A stretch of DNA of 64,000 bases from Blepharisma stoltei (Eukaryota; Ciliophora; Heterotrichea; Heterotrichida; Blepharismidae), in assembly GCA_914767885.1 (NCBI GenBank), contig CAJZBQ010000058.1:879501-943500 (forward strand). The letters are read 5' to 3'. Both the position numbers and the translations under genes were made by a program. The notes beneath the pieces were generated by a model. The model ran no database searches, had not been told where the DNA came from, and saw only the letters and a program-made list of their open reading frames with translations. Below are positions 10,834 to 24,100 of this stretch, one piece after another (within the stretch, counting starts at the first letter, position 1; each line of letters starts with the position of its first letter).

Positions 10834-13320
10834 TTATATTTGCTTGCAAATAAGACTTTTCATTGATCTTATTTGTGACGCAATAATTCGTTTATCAACT
10901 TCTTGAATATTAAATTCCTCAAGCGTCTTAAAAAACAGCTCAGTATATGTATCAAATTCTATTTCATTGATTCCCATATTATGATGGACAGCTCTGATTT
11001 TCCTTCTCAAATCCATTCCAACATTTCCACTAAAAACCTTGAAAATCCCTGTATGGATTCTTTCAAAATCTTTTAGTTTTGAGTCTTTAAAATATTTTCC
11101 AAGGGTGTCACAGCATAATATTTTATACTTAATTTTTCAGCTTAAAAGCTTATAATTAATTTTTCTTTTGTTATTTTAAAATAATATTCTAATAAAAATC
11201 CTATTTTTAGTCTGAATTTATAGACATATTATATAATGATAAAATAAATTCATCTCAAAACTGGCTGCCGCCATATTTCTGAACTAAATCTTTTATCCCT
11301 GCTTTTGACATTTGAATTTTTGAAACAATTTCATCAAAGTGGTCAACTGTTTCACAAAATGTCTTTTTGGTGCATATATATTGTTGGTCAGCTCAGAGTG
11401 AATCTATTGATTTATTAGTTCTTCTTCTTTTCCCTGCACGGATTTGATATGGTTGGCTATTTTTTAATTCATTAGATGATTGTGAAAAGTTATTGTTACT
11501 AAAAGGATAGCTGTGGAACCCTTCATCAGGAGGGTTAAATGAAAAATTTGGCTTTTTATTTGAAATTATTTTGTTGACTTTTTCATACAAGTTATTATAT
11601 CTCTCAACTAATTCTTTTTCATTGCACATATTTTGGGGAGCTAGGCAGGGCTTTGTTCTTATTTTAAATGGGAGAATTTCTTCTTTTTTTGCTTCTTCAG
11701 GACCATTGTCGCTTTCTTTTTCTCTTCTTTCGGTTTCTTCTGATTTTTTATTTATCGATTCGTCAACTGATCTGGCCCGTCTTGACTTTACTACTTTGGT
11801 CTTTTGTTTTCTAATGACATTGACCTCAATAGGAAGCTTATAGTCAATGAAATATTCTTTGCAGTCTAATAAAAATCAGTTTTTGCTTTGGTCTTGTATA
11901 AAATCTAATACAATTCCTCCAAGGGCTTGCTGGCAAAATAAATAGGTATTTAAAAAATTGACAATTTCGTCAGTCATTTTTTCAATTGGGGTAATTTTTG
12001 TGTTATTTTCAATAGCATAGCAGCTATCAGGTTCTTTTGTGTTGACGAGGAATTCTCGACCTTTGGCTTTGCTGAGGATTTTTTTGTCAATTGGGAGAGG
12101 ATTCTCTTGGGGATTAAAATTATCTTCTGCTAGAAAAGATGCGGAACATGAAATGCTGGTGGGTTCTTTTGCCTCCTGGGCGATTCGTGATAAATCAGCG
12201 CTTGAATTAGTAAATTTCGGCTTAAGTGTATCAGTGGTTCTTGACTTCAGTTTATAAGGGTTATTCACGGACTGAGAAAGTGGCTGCATCATATTCATGT
12301 ATTTAAAATCACATAAATTTGAATATGACTTGCTCTGCTTCATAGATTTTTTTTTATTTTTCTCTGATGATTTCACAGATCTTGCACGAACTTTTGAGCG
12401 ATTCACAATTGTATAATATTTTTCTTTTGCGCATTTTTTTCATACAATTCTTGTAATAGACAAAGGGTTGCATTTGCAATGAATAAAGCTCTGCAAAAAA
12501 GAATTATTTTCTTTTAGTTTCCATATTTCTTTAGCGTCCTCTACTGAAAACAAAGGGGAAACATCTTTTTCGGCTGATTTATAACATATTGATGGGTAGC
12601 AAGGATCAGGCTTTTTTGTTAAACACTCGAAAAACTTGTTTTCTATATTTTGGTTTGAATGCGTTTCAAGATGACCTTCAATTTTTGTTCGTAATAAAAC
12701 AGGAAAAGAAGAATCATCTGTTCTCAAAAGTGTTGTTGGGAGATTAATATTGAGCTTTAATTTGCTAGAATATTTACTTCCCTCCTCCATCATCGAATAA
12801 AATAATTTGTAGGAGTTAATTTTTTTTCTTCAAAATTTAATTCGTAAAAATTGGAAAGCAAATATTAAATTATTTTGTAATTTATGTCTTAAAATGCAAT
12901 TTGTTCAAATTAAACAGAATCATCAAGAGATTTCATTATTATAAAATTATCACTTATGTATAATTTTTTCATAAAAAATTATTTACTCAATCGAGAAGGT
13001 GGATTTTTTACCCCATAAAATAGGGCTTTTCTAATGATTTTGTTCGCTTACAGACTGGAAGAGTTAGCAAATTGCTGAAAAATATTAAATTTGTTGCATT
13101 GCGATGATTTCGGAAACAAATTATTTAATTTGTGTACATATGTGTTTTGAACATTATCTTTAAAAATGCTATGATTTGGCTGAGCAGCTCTAAACAATCC
13201 ATTCTGTAACGACGTATTAATTAAAGACCTGATATCTTGCCTGAAATTAATAATCTCATCTCTCGCCAGTGCATTTTGATGAAAATCTTTTAAATGTTCT
13301 AATATTTTCGGTATATCCAT
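10834..13320 (-). CDS. Array copy 4 (truncated-hemoglobin-like family)
   Basis: Starts at ATG 13320 (MDIPKILEHLKDFHQNALA) and ends at 10834 after LICKQI. A degenerate family-A MITE (about 12795-13063) separates the first exon block from KLNINLPTTLL. TGA is Trp in RIVWKKC, KNWFLLDCKEY and QFWDEF. A ~115-nt TA-bounded IES (about 11133-11246) splits the globin-like domain; removal gives SLYKILCCDTLGKYF. The domain keeps Tyr (SLY) and His (RAVHHN). The middle part is rich in Lys, Ser and Glu, hence likely disordered. Only ~90 bp separate its start from the stop of copy 5. Confidence 0.75.
11133..11246. mobile_element. Short TA-bounded IES inside the globin-like domain of copy 4
   Basis: AT-rich insert with stops in the host frame. 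Its ends are TATA on both sides, and joining them gives SLY/KIL in frame, exactly where other copies read SLYNKIL. The boundary may be shifted by a few bases because several TAs are present. Confidence 0.6.
12795..13066. mobile_element. Degenerate MITE family A, copy A7
   Basis: Internal words shared with intact copies include GGAAAGCAAATATTAA, AAAATGCAATTTGTT and AAACAGAAT. The right end reads GAAGAG followed by TTA. The left hairpin has decayed and its edge is approximate. It interrupts copy 4 after FQQFAN. Confidence 0.6.
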
Positions 13321-13407
13321 TTATGTTCTAATTATAGCTAAAATTCCTTCCATCTCTTCTGTTATAAAAAAATAAAAACATCTTTAAATTATTAATTAAA
13401 ATAAAAA

Positions 13408-16400
13408 TTATAAGAGTCTTCCGTTATTTTTCCCTCTGCAAATCAGCCATTTCATAGACCTGATTTGAGTCATTATTATATTTCTGTCTTCTTCTTTTAT
13501 ACCATGCTCACAGAGAGTGCTTTCAAAAATCTCAGTATACATATTAAACTCTTTTTCAGTTATTCCCATAGATTCATGGGTTGTTTTTATTCTTCTTCTG
13601 AAATCGAGGGTTGCACATCCATTAAATAATTTAAACATCCCGTTAAATATCGTCTGCAAGTTATAATGTTTGAAAAATTTTGTCAATGGGCCACAAACTG
13701 TGATTTTTCTATACAATGAGGATATAAATTGGCTTCAAAACACATCTCCTCCATAAGACTGAACTAAATTTCTGCTTTTGACTTTTAAAAGTTCAGTGTT
13801 CATGTTCATTTCATCAATTTTATCAATTACCTCTGTAAAGCATTTATTGATGTGATCGTTATATTTATCGTCCCATAATGAATTTGAAGTATTATGGATT
13901 AAAATCGGTATTTCCGGCTCAGTTTTGTCTTCTTCTATTGGGTTATTGTCAATGATTTCACAAATAGACTCGCTCTTAGGATTATGTCTGGCTTGATAGG
14001 CCTTTATACTTTGTTCTTCTATATCAGCAAATCTTGCAATTGATGACGGTTTTAGGTTGACAGCATGGTCAATTTTTTGAGAAGCTATGTTCCACCTTTC
14101 AAAAAAATCAGATTCTGGTGATTTTTGAGAATCACTTGAAGGAGAATTTAAATTAAATGGACATTTTTGCATATCGCTTGGGGTTAAACTCATTCGAGAA
14201 GGTCTTTTTATGTTATTTTGTGGGGAGCTTATCAGGTAAGGGCATTTATTTTGTGAGTCAGGGATGCTATTAATTTGTATATTCAAGTTAAAATTTCTCC
14301 CTGAATCTTTAAGTTTCGCTAATTCCATATAAGAAATTGACCGCCTCTGCATCGATTTCATTGCTAAATCCCCTCTTTTTACAGCTTTCAATTCAGGTAG
14401 CATTTTTTGCTGCAAAATGATTTCTTTACAGTCTAAAAACACCCATTTTTTATCTTTATCACATATAAAATCAAGCAGGATTTCACTAAGCTCTCCATTT
14501 CTATATAGCTCATACCCCTTTATAGATTTTTTTATCGAGCAAAATGTACTGGATTATTGAACGACCAAGAGAGACTCTATTAAGGGAACGGGCTAGATAT
14601 CTATATCAGGAAGTGCTAAAAAGTGACATGTCAAAAAATGGTGACAAGTCTAAAAAAAGTTGACAAGTAAACGCGCCATTTTAAAATGGATTTATTATTA
14701 AAATAATTTAAAAATTAAGATATTTTAATTTTAATCAATTATTAATTATGCTAACTCCCCCCCCCCCTCCGTGAGCGAACAAAACCATTAGAAAAATCGC
14801 CATTTTTTGACCAAAAACCCACCCTCCGTGAGTGAACAAAAAATTTTTTTAATAGAAAAAATTTTAATGGAAAAAATTTTGATATATAAGTGATAATTAG
14901 TATAATGAAATCTAGAGCTAATTCTGTTTAATTTTAAACAAATTGCGTTTTAAAACATAAATTTTGCAAATTAAATTAATATTTGCTTCCCAATTTTTGC
15001 AAATTAGGATTTTTTTAAATTTCGAAAAAAATATTTTTTATAAAATTTATATATAAATTTTTTTTAAAAAAAAAAATTAACCCCCCTCCGTGAGCGAACA
15101 AAATTTTTTTGTTCGCTCACGGAGGGGGGGGGGGGGGAGTAAGTACTTCTCATATGAGTCGATAAGAACTTCTTATATATTGAGAATCACAAGCCACGCA
15201 CTTTGCAAATTATAACTCTAGTCTTCATAAATAAATTAGCATAAAATAAAGAAATTCTATCGAGCCGGAAAAATGCACATCGAGTTGCAAGTTTTTGATT
15301 TTCACTTATAAGCCATATTGAAATTTTGCTAAATACTTCTCATATGAGTCGATAAGAACTTTTTATATATTGAGAATCACAAGCCACGCACTTTGCAAAT
15401 TATAGCTCTAGTCTTCATAAATAAATTAGCATAAAATAAAGAAATTCTATCGAGCCGGAAAAATGCACATTGAGTTGCAAGTTTTTTGATTTTCACTTAT
15501 AAGCCATATTGAATTTTCGCTAAGTACTTCTCATATGAGTCGATAAGAACTTCTTATATATTGAGAATCACAAGCCACGCACTTTGCAAATTATAGCTCT
15601 AATCTTCATATATAAATTAGCATAAAATAAAGAAATTCCATCGAGCCGGAAAAATGCACATCGAGTTGCAAGTTTTTGATTTTTACAACTATTATTAAAT
15701 TTAAATTTTAAATTTAAATATATATATATATATCAAAATATTTAAAGCCAATATATAATGTGTAATTATATCTTCTGTCTAATTGGGTATCTTAAGTTTT
15801 AAATTATTTTAATAATAAATCCACTTTAAAAATTGGCGCGTTTACTTGTCAACTTTTTTCAGACTTGTCACCATTTTTTGACATGTCACTTTTTAGCACT
15901 TCCTGATATAGATATCCAGCTCGTTCCTTTAATAGAGTTTCTCTTGGTCGTTCAATAATCCAGTACATTTTGCTCGATAAAAAAATCTATAAAGGGATAT
16001 AAGCTATACATATTTTCACATAAAAATTTCGTGACTCTATTAACCATAATTTCGACATCGGCAACTTTCATTGTGTCCTCAATTACAGTTACGCTATCTA
16101 TTTCTCTAGGATTTACAATAGGATTATTAGCATTACTGGCAACACTAATAACAGACGATTCTTCACATATGCTTTTTTCTCCATAAAATTCTGGGTGCAT
16201 TAAAAATTTTTGGGACTCAAAATGCTCAATTTTCGGTTTTTGCTTTTCTAAAGCTTCGTTGACTTTGAAAGGGTTATTTATTGATTTCGATGTTCTGAAA
16301 ATCATGTCTGTATATCTAAATTTGCCGCCCATGGTGAGGCTTCTTTTTTTTATGGATGCTAAAGCCATTGGGTGAGGTTTTTTGACAGTCATTTCTCTCT

Positions 16401-17081
16401 GTTTAAAACTGTATTTTACTCTGTTTGAAATAAGGAAAAATTTGCTTTTCATGCCAGCTCGCCAATGGACCCGGATAATTGAGGATGGTTTAGATCTGGA
16501 CTGAATAAAATGCTGGATTCGGGCTGTAGTGTCGTTATTTGAATTCCAAAGAGATTCAGCGCTTTCTCTAGAATAGAGAAAGATAGTTTCGTTGCCTAAA
16601 GTTTTGTAGCAGTATATTGGGCTTTCATTATCATTTTTTGTATTAATTATATATTTATTGAACTTATTCTGAGAAATTATCTGTATATACTGTAATTAAT
16701 TTTTAATTAAATTAAAAAATATCTTAAGATTATTTGATTAAATTTTATAAAGCAAAATATATTAAAAAATTCAGTATCTGTACAAAGTTTAGAAGTTATA
16801 GCACCATATTTATTGCTTTGAAGCGAATAAGGCTGCCCAGTTGTACTTAGTCTTATTAGTGTTATAGGAATATTGACACAAAAATTATTTGATTTAGCAT
16901 AGGTCGCAAAAATTCTGTAGGGATCGAACTGCTGGCCATTATACAGTTTTGGGAGAGAGTTAAATTCCCTTCGATTTGTAAAGTAGTCGTTTACTTTTTG
17001 TTGCGGGGTTGGAGTTGCATTGGTAGGGATTTCAATTGAGGTGTTTCCAAGTGAATCAATTACAATTCCGGTTTCTTCCAT
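13408..17081 (-). CDS. Array copy 5 (truncated-hemoglobin-like family)
   Basis: Starts at ATG 17081 (MEETGIVIDSLG; shorter N-terminus than the MDIP copies) and ends at 13408. A short AT-rich insert lies at about 16640-16750 (before SPIYCYKTLGN). A 1503-nt IES (14506-16008) cuts the block FLCENMY/RNGELSEILLDF. TGA is Trp before SQFISSLYRKI (DVFW). The globin-like domain keeps Tyr (SLYRK) and His (KTTHES). After virtual excision the order of motifs equals copy 9. Function unknown. Confidence 0.75.
14752..15142. mobile_element. MITE family A, copy A3 (3-bp TAA duplication), nested
   Basis: The element is 14755-15139 flanked by TAA. It is nearly identical to A2, including the four motif copies. 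It sits at the edge of the tandem repeat, at the junction word CTAAGTACTTCTC. Confidence 0.85.
15144..15690 (+). repeat. ~190-bp tandem repeat, three units
   Basis: Units begin at 15144, 15334 and 15525 with TACTTCTCATATGAGTCGAT. The first two are about 190 bp and the third is slightly shorter. Units differ by a few substitutions. No coding potential is visible. Confidence 0.85.
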
Positions 17082-17577
17082 GTGTATTATTTATAATAAA
17101 CAAAGTATTTTTTAAATTTTTTCTAAAAAAAATAAATATTTATACCTATTAGAATAATTTTTATAATTTTTAATCTTTAAAATTATTAAAATTATTGTCT
17201 GCAAATCAGAGTGATTTTTATTGTCCTAATATATGAGTATATCTATCAATACAATAGAAGTAAAATATACCAAAAATAGCCACAAAAATATTTAAAATTA
17301 TAAAAAGAAATAATTATTCTATTTTAAAGCTGAAAGATTATTAAAGATATCATGAAAATAAATTAATAAAATCTTTTAAGCTTAAGAAGAATATATCCAA
17401 ATTCACAAGCCATTTGAGCTGCTATTTTTTGAATTGTTTATAAAAAATCATTGAGCTATTTTGAAACTTATAAATGGTTTCCGCAAATTTTTATCCCGTT
17501 TAATCCTCTATATATTTTATAATTTTTAATAATTTGATATCAAATTCTTAATTAAACTGAATTTAATTTAGAACAAT
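17082..17577. other. Spacer between copies 5 and 6
   Basis: About 500 bp of AT-rich sequence. I see no gene, RNA gene or repeat. Confidence 0.6.
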
Positions 17578-20231
17578 TTACGGGAAAGATTGTCTACAAA
17601 TTAAACACTTCATAGATTTAATTTGGTTCATAATTGACTGCCTATCTTCAGGTTCGATTTTGAAAGCTTTTAAAGTATCCTCAAATATAGTGGAATACAA
17701 GAAAAAATCTCTTTCTGAAATTCCCAAAAATTCGTGAGCTGCTTTAATTTTCCTACGGAATTCCAATGTGGCACATCCATTGAACAATTTTAGCATCCCA
17801 CCAATAATCATCACAAAGTTAGTATTTTTGAAGTATTTTTTAAGAGACTCATGGGACATAACTTGATCATACAGTTGGTTTATAAATTGATACCAAAACT
17901 CTTCACCGCCATATTTTCTTATTAAATTCCTCCTCTTTACTCTTAAAAGCTCTGTATTCATATTCATTTCATCAATTTTCCCAATGATATCTAAAAAGCA
18001 TCGATTAATATACTCATTTGATTTATCATTCCACAAGGAATTTGCTTCAGCAGACTTATAAGGACATTGGCTTTTAGAAACCTCAGAGAATTCTTGTTCA
18101 CTTTCATTAGTTTCTACATTCTGATTTAAAGAATATCTGTTTTGATAAGCTTTTATGCTCTGCTCTTTTAAGTTCATTGTTCTAACATTTTGAGGCTGTA
18201 GTTTAATTATATTATCTAATTTTTGGTTAACTTTATTGAATCTTTCCATAAATTCGTTTTCTATTACATTTTGGGATCTTCGATAGAGCTTAGGACTTTC
18301 TGAAGCTGGTTTTGACTTATCTTCATCCGTTGTTTCCCTTTGGTCATCAACTGGTATATCGCCAATTAAAATTGGTTCAGGATTCACAATTTTTTGAGTC
18401 CCTCCAAAGGACATTGTCCTTCTCTTTGAAAGTGGCTCCAGCTCTGTTCTTTTTTTAATTAAAGAATCTGACGGTGACCTGCTGAACGCTGAATATTCTC
18501 TGCAGTCTAAAAATACCCATTTTTTCTTTCTATCTTGAATAAAATCAATAATTATTTCTTTTAGCTCTGAACCTTTAAAGTAATTTCCATTAAGAAAAGC
18601 AATTATTTGCTGGACCATGCTTTCAATTTCTATAACTTTTGTGCTGTCTTCTATGACAAAAAAACTATCTGGAGCCTTGGTATTTACAATAGGGTTTGAG
18701 CCATCCTCATTAGATGGCAAGCTATCTAAGCCTTTAGGGCTTTCTAAAAGTCCTAATAACCGGTTTTCATTAGTATCAATTGCCATCATTCTTGAGAATT
18801 TCTTTTTTTTGGTAGTTTTTGCAAGAGGATTTACATTAAAAGGGTTGTTAATGGACTTAGAAGTTTTTGATATTAAATCTGACCATTTGAAGTCTCCAAC
18901 CATAGTCAGACTCCTTTTTTTCCTATTAGCGACTGGTGTTTGCGTTTTTTTCATATTGACGCTTGAGTTACATTTAGGGTTTTCCCTATTTATTATTACA
19001 AAATGCTGACTTTTGGACCCGATTTTCCAATAAACACGAGTAATCGCAGCATTTTTTGTCTGACAAGCAGTAAAATGCTGCATCATGCATACAGGCTCAG
19101 TCGATTGTCTCCATACCTCTTCAGCACTTTCTTTTGAATACAGAAAAACAGTATCTGTATTAGGGATTTTATAGCAATATAAAGGAATATCTTGTGAGAT
19201 CTTTTCAGGGCTTACTCTTCCTCCTTCTAAATCTTTTTAATATAAATTGGTTTTAAACATTTAAAAATCCTCATACGAAATTATATTAAATTTTAGACAA
19301 ATTGTTTCTATATAAATTTATAATAGATTTTTCTTTTCTTATATTTAAAATTCGGATTTTACATTTTTTTTTAAAAAAAATAAAATTAATCCTTCTTTAA
19401 AAGCCTGCAAATCAATCTTACATGTTCTTAAAGGGGGACAGTTAGTAAAAAGAACTCTTGATCGAGACATAGCCGAGACATAACTGTCCCATTTTTATTG
19501 CTTTGCACAAGGAAAGGATAATTAGAATCTTCAATGCGGATTAATGTTGTGGGGACGTTGATGTTTAAAAGACTACTATTGGCGTGGAGGGCTAGCAGCT
19601 TAAATAAACTATTGCATTTAGGGTAAATATAGATATTGTGATTAGGATTTTTATTTGTAAATAAGGATTAAGATTTAATTTATAAAGTCCTAAACTATTG
19701 CACACTAGCCTCACCATTTTGTCTTAAATAGTAGTAGCCTGCACTATATAAGTATATGCCTGAGAGGAAATATCAGGTATGATTAAAAATTCACCTTTTT
19801 GGGTTATATGCGATAACTTCGATATAAAGAAACCATGTGAGTTGCAAAACCTGTGTAGGCCATCTGTCTGGCATAGAAAAACTTAGAAAAAAAACCTCCA
19901 CTCTTCAGCTATGCATCCCAAACCATTGTTTACTCCAGGTAGTATAAACACTCAACTTTCTGCAGATATAAATGGATCTTGCCTACTCATAGAGCTAGCC
20001 CTAGTCTATCTTCCATAAATGTCGCAATTTTATTTCAATTAGTAAATAAAGAATGCTAAAATAGTAAATAGGTATAAGCTGTTGGCTGTTTGAGATTTTT
20101 GGTAAAACAACATGGGCTCTTTTCATTGGGCTGTATTCAAGGTGCCTTAGATTGGCATCTATTGATAATCTCATTGATCTTCGGGACAGAGATGACTCGC
20201 TTACAGATGCCATAAGTTTTGTGTCTGCCAT
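17578..20231 (-). CDS. Array copy 6 (truncated-hemoglobin-like family)
   Basis: From 19254 down to 17578 this copy reads without interruption and without internal TGA: ITRVYWKIGSKSQHFVIINR, SINNPFNV, DFIQDRKKKWVFLDCRE, LKEQSIKAYQ, then KYGGEEFWYQF with Tyr (QLYDQ) and His (KAAHEFLGIS). The N-terminal part is split. Exon blocks 20231 to about 20060 (MADTKLMASVSES) and about 19620 to 19435 (LFKLLALHANSS, LNINVPTTLIRI) are separated by a ~400-nt insert, and a further ~160-nt insert lies at about 19258-19420. It resembles an N-truncated form without the MDIP segment. Function unknown. Confidence 0.75.
19625..20045. mobile_element. ~400-nt IES in copy 6 (edges approximate)
   Basis: It separates PKISNSQQL from KLLALHANSS, which are contiguous in other copies. 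It contains stops in all host frames and no recognisable MITE ends, so the call rests on paralogue alignment. Confidence 0.45.
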
Positions 20232-21109
20232 TTCGAATTTATTTTAAGGTTTTAATTAGCTTTCAATAACCATTTATTGGCAGGTTAATTTACAGTTAAT
20301 AGATAATTATTAATTGCCCTTCATGAGCAAGCAGAAATATTTCGCTTAATGTTTTTAATATAATTGTTTTTATAATTTAAAAAATTCCAGTTAAAATGAA
20401 AATTAATTAAATTAAATAACATTATTTTTTAAAATGCAAATCTGTTTAAAATTCATCAGAATTGGCTAAAGATTTCATTATATAATTGTGATATATATTG
20501 AAAATATTTTGTTTTTTCCCAAAAAATAGTCAAATGGTTTTGCTCTTTAGCTGAGAGGGGAATAAGAGAAATTTATTTGATATTATCATATGTTGTATAT
20601 TTTTGAAAATTATATTATTTATGTATATGTAATTGTTTAGAAGTTTTGGCTTTCTAAATTTTATTATTTTATTGAGAATTGAAATGGTGAATTTAATAAT
20701 GTGAAATTTAATATATCACTTGGGAAATTGGCTGAATATACAAAAGTTGATTTATTTGGTATTTTTGATGATTTTTATTATGCAAATTATATTTTTCAGG
20801 CCCATAGATAATAATTTTAAATTAAACCTTTAATCACTAATAATAAAAATCTTATACGAATAATTATTTATATTGATAATAATTTGAGCAATAATAAATA
20901 AAAATATTAATTTACTTTATGAATTCCCTGCATGAAATTGGTTGGTGCACGCTTTTGACCGGGACAATTTGTAGTATAATAAAAGCCTGATCAAAATTTT
21001 TGTCCTCATAAGACATTTGATCGAAAATTCATAATTTTTCCGAGCCACCTTATGATGAAAATTTTCCGGTAAATTTCCCTGAGAAAATGCTGGATATCAA
21101 AAATCTTAA
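20232..21109. other. Spacer between copies 6 and 7, with a decayed family-A MITE
   Basis: About 20370-20570 carries decayed family-A sequence (TTAAAATGCAAATCTGTTTAAAATT, ending GAGGGGAATAAG) in the arrangement of the intact copies. The rest is AT-rich spacer with no gene seen. Confidence 0.5.
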
Positions 21110-24100
21110 TCAAACGGCATGCAGCTGAAACTGGCATATCAGACATCTCATCGATCTGATCTGCGTCATTATCACTCTTTTATCCCCTTCTTCAATTTTG
21201 AACTCATTCAATGTACTTTCAAAAAAATCCGAATACACATTAAACTCCTTTTCACTAATCCCCATATTTTGATGTGCTGCCTTTATTCTTCTCCTAAACT
21301 CCAACGTGGCACACCCATTAAAAACCTTAAACATCCCTACAATTATCATATCCAAATTTCTCCCATTAAAAAAAGTATGTAGATTTGACTCTTTTGACAC
21401 AATTTTTTTATATAAAGACCGGATAAATTGGTTCCAAAAATCATCGCCTCCGTATTTTCCTACCAAATTTTGATGCTTTACCTTAAGAAGCTCAGTATTC
21501 ATGTTCATTTCGTCAATTCTGCCTATGACGTCTGCAAAACATTTGTGAATGTGGAGGTTGTCGTCGTTTTTTCATAATGAATTTGAGGTAGGCTGAGGGG
21601 TATTGGAGACTAAAGGACTTATAACATGCTCTGCTTCTAGATTTGGAGTGGCTGGCTCAATTATTGTGCCGTGTCTTGCATTATATCTGGTTTGGTAAGA
21701 TTTGATGCTTTGCTCTTTGTCGTCTTTTATATAGGAAGGCTTTAAGTTTACAATTTTGCCTAATTTTTCGTTGACTTTGTGTCACCTGTCAAATAAGTCT
21801 TGCTCTTTGTTGCTGGCAGGACTGGGAGCAGGGAGCGGAGATGATCGAATCATAAAAGCGCAAGGGTGGCTATGCTCAGCATGAGTTAAGACTAGCGGAT
21901 TAATTTTGGTCTCAGGTCGTAGAATGCTTTTCAGTATGTTTACATCCCCATTAGAGCTTGTCCGCCTTTTAATTTTTGATTTTTTTCCATTCTCATAAGG
22001 AGTTTTATAGAGTAATTTTACTTATGGATTGCCATCATTCTGAATTTCCACGAGATAATGGGGGTTATGTACCAACCCTCGAAATTGCAAATTTGAGTTA
22101 TTTTGTAGGTTAACCATTTCAGGGGGTTGTTTTGCCAGCATAAGTTTGGTAAAATTAAACCCCCTGTACCATGGGAGACATCGAGATAATGGCGCATTGC
22201 TGCAGCCAACATGTATACTTCGTCCTACAGAAACTTCTTTACAATCCAGCAAAACTCATTTATGTTGTCTACAAGGAATAAAATCCAAAATAATCCCATT
22301 TACCTCTTCTTCTTTATATACATTTGAATTTAAAAATAAAATCACTTGCTCTATAAGCATATCTAGCTCAGCTCCTTTGCTTGAGTCTTCTAAAACTAGT
22401 ATGTTTTCGGGTATTTTAGGATTTACAATCAAATTATTTTGATCGTGAAAATGAAAATCTTTGAGGTCTGGGTGCCTTTCTTCTTGAAATTTATTTGCCG
22501 TCATTATCCTATCGGATCTTGTTTTTTCTCTTCTTTACTTCTTTCTCATTAAATTAATCATTTTGATTCTATGATTTAATAAAGGAGGATTCAAAAAATG
22601 CCTATAAATCCTTAAATTTTCAATAATAATTTGATTGGAGAATATGCTTTAAAAAACATTGCTTATTATAAGGAGATTTAGAGTTCTAAAAGACATCGCA
22701 ACTTTAAATGGGTTATTTATCGACCTTGATGTCTGGTGCAGCATATCTGTATATTTAAAGTCTCCTAATAGACTTAAACTCTTTTTCCTCTGATACAAAC
22801 TAGGCGTGGCAGGGGCCTTTTTAGGGCTTTCACTCATATTATTGGCAATATGAATTCTATTTATAATTGTATAATCTATAATATATAAGCTTATAAATGA
22901 TAAACAGCCTTGATCCAATTTCTTATATAAAACAATCTCATCATTCTAATAATCTTTCGTTCATTTTTTTTTAATCATAATAAAATATTTTGATTTCATG
23001 CCTGATCTTCATACAACTCTTATTATTGACCTCGGATTTGACTGACACTCTACAAAATTCTGCATCATAGCTGTTAGATCCTTACTCCCCCCCCCCCCTC
23101 CGTGAGCGAACAAAAAAATTTTGTTCGCTCACGGAGGGGGGTTAATTTTTTTTTTTTAAAAAAAAAATTATATATAAATTTTATAAAAAATATTGTTTTC
23201 GAAATTTTAAAAAAATCCTAATTTGCAAAAATTGGGAAGCAAATATTAATTTAATTTGCAAAAATTTATGTTTTAAAACGCAATTTGTTTAAAATTAAAC
23301 AGAATTAGCTCTAGATTTCATTATACTAATTATCACTTATATATCAAAATTTTTTTCCATTAAAATTTTTTCTATTAAAAAAATTTTTGTTCACTCACGG
23401 AGGGTGGGTTTTTGGTCAAAAAATGGCGATTTTTCTAATGGTTTTGTTCGCTCACGGAGGGGGGGGGGAGTTAGCAGAATTTCAAAAATTTTCTGCATTT
23501 TCTTTAGAGTTAAACAAAATACTATCTTTATTAGGAGATTTATACAAGTAGCCACGCCCTTCACAATTTTTGGTTTTATGCTTGAAAATAAAAAAATCGT
23601 TGTCTTTGCATTGCCTTGAACAAAGAATTCCATTATTTTTTGTTCTCACTCCCCCCTCCGTGAGTGAACAAAAAAAATTTATATATAAATTTTATAGAAA
23701 TATTTTTTTTCGAAATTTAAAAAAAATCCTAATTCGCAAAAATTGGAAAGCAAATATTAATTTAAATTTGTAAAATTTATGTTTTAAAAAGCAATTTTGT
23801 TTAAAATTAAATAGAATTAGCTCTAGATTTCATTATACTAATTATCACTTATATATCAAAATTGTTTTCCATAAAAAATTTTTTCTATTAAAAAATTTTT
23901 GTTCACTCACGGAGGGTGGGTTTTTGGGCAAAAAATAGGGATTTTTCTAATGTTTTTGTTCACTCACGGAGGGGGGGAGTCAGTAAACAAGGGACTGATA
24001 TTTCTTCTGATTTTATAAGTGTAGTAGGCAGATTAATGTTAAATTCTCCTGAATTAGCGTATAATGCAAAGAGAGTAAAAATATTGAGGGGTTTGCCATT

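Larger units (their letters stand above)
14506..16008. mobile_element. Large TA-bounded IES with long inverted ends, nested MITE and tandem repeats
   Basis: The ends are TATAGCTCATACCCCTTTAT and the near-identical TATAGCTTATATCCCTTTAT. Homology of the inverted arms continues inward for about 200 bp (words GAACGACCAAGAGA, AGTGACATGTCAAAAAATGG, AAGTAAACGCGCC). Inside lie a family-A MITE (14755-15139, TAA duplication) and about three units of a ~190-bp tandem repeat (15144-15690). Joining at TA gives ENMYRNGEL in frame in copy 5. Confidence 0.85.

Noticed and set aside
15144-15690. CRISPR-like array
   Set aside because: Units are ~190 bp, contiguous and without spacers, in a eukaryotic sequence; an ordinary tandem repeat.
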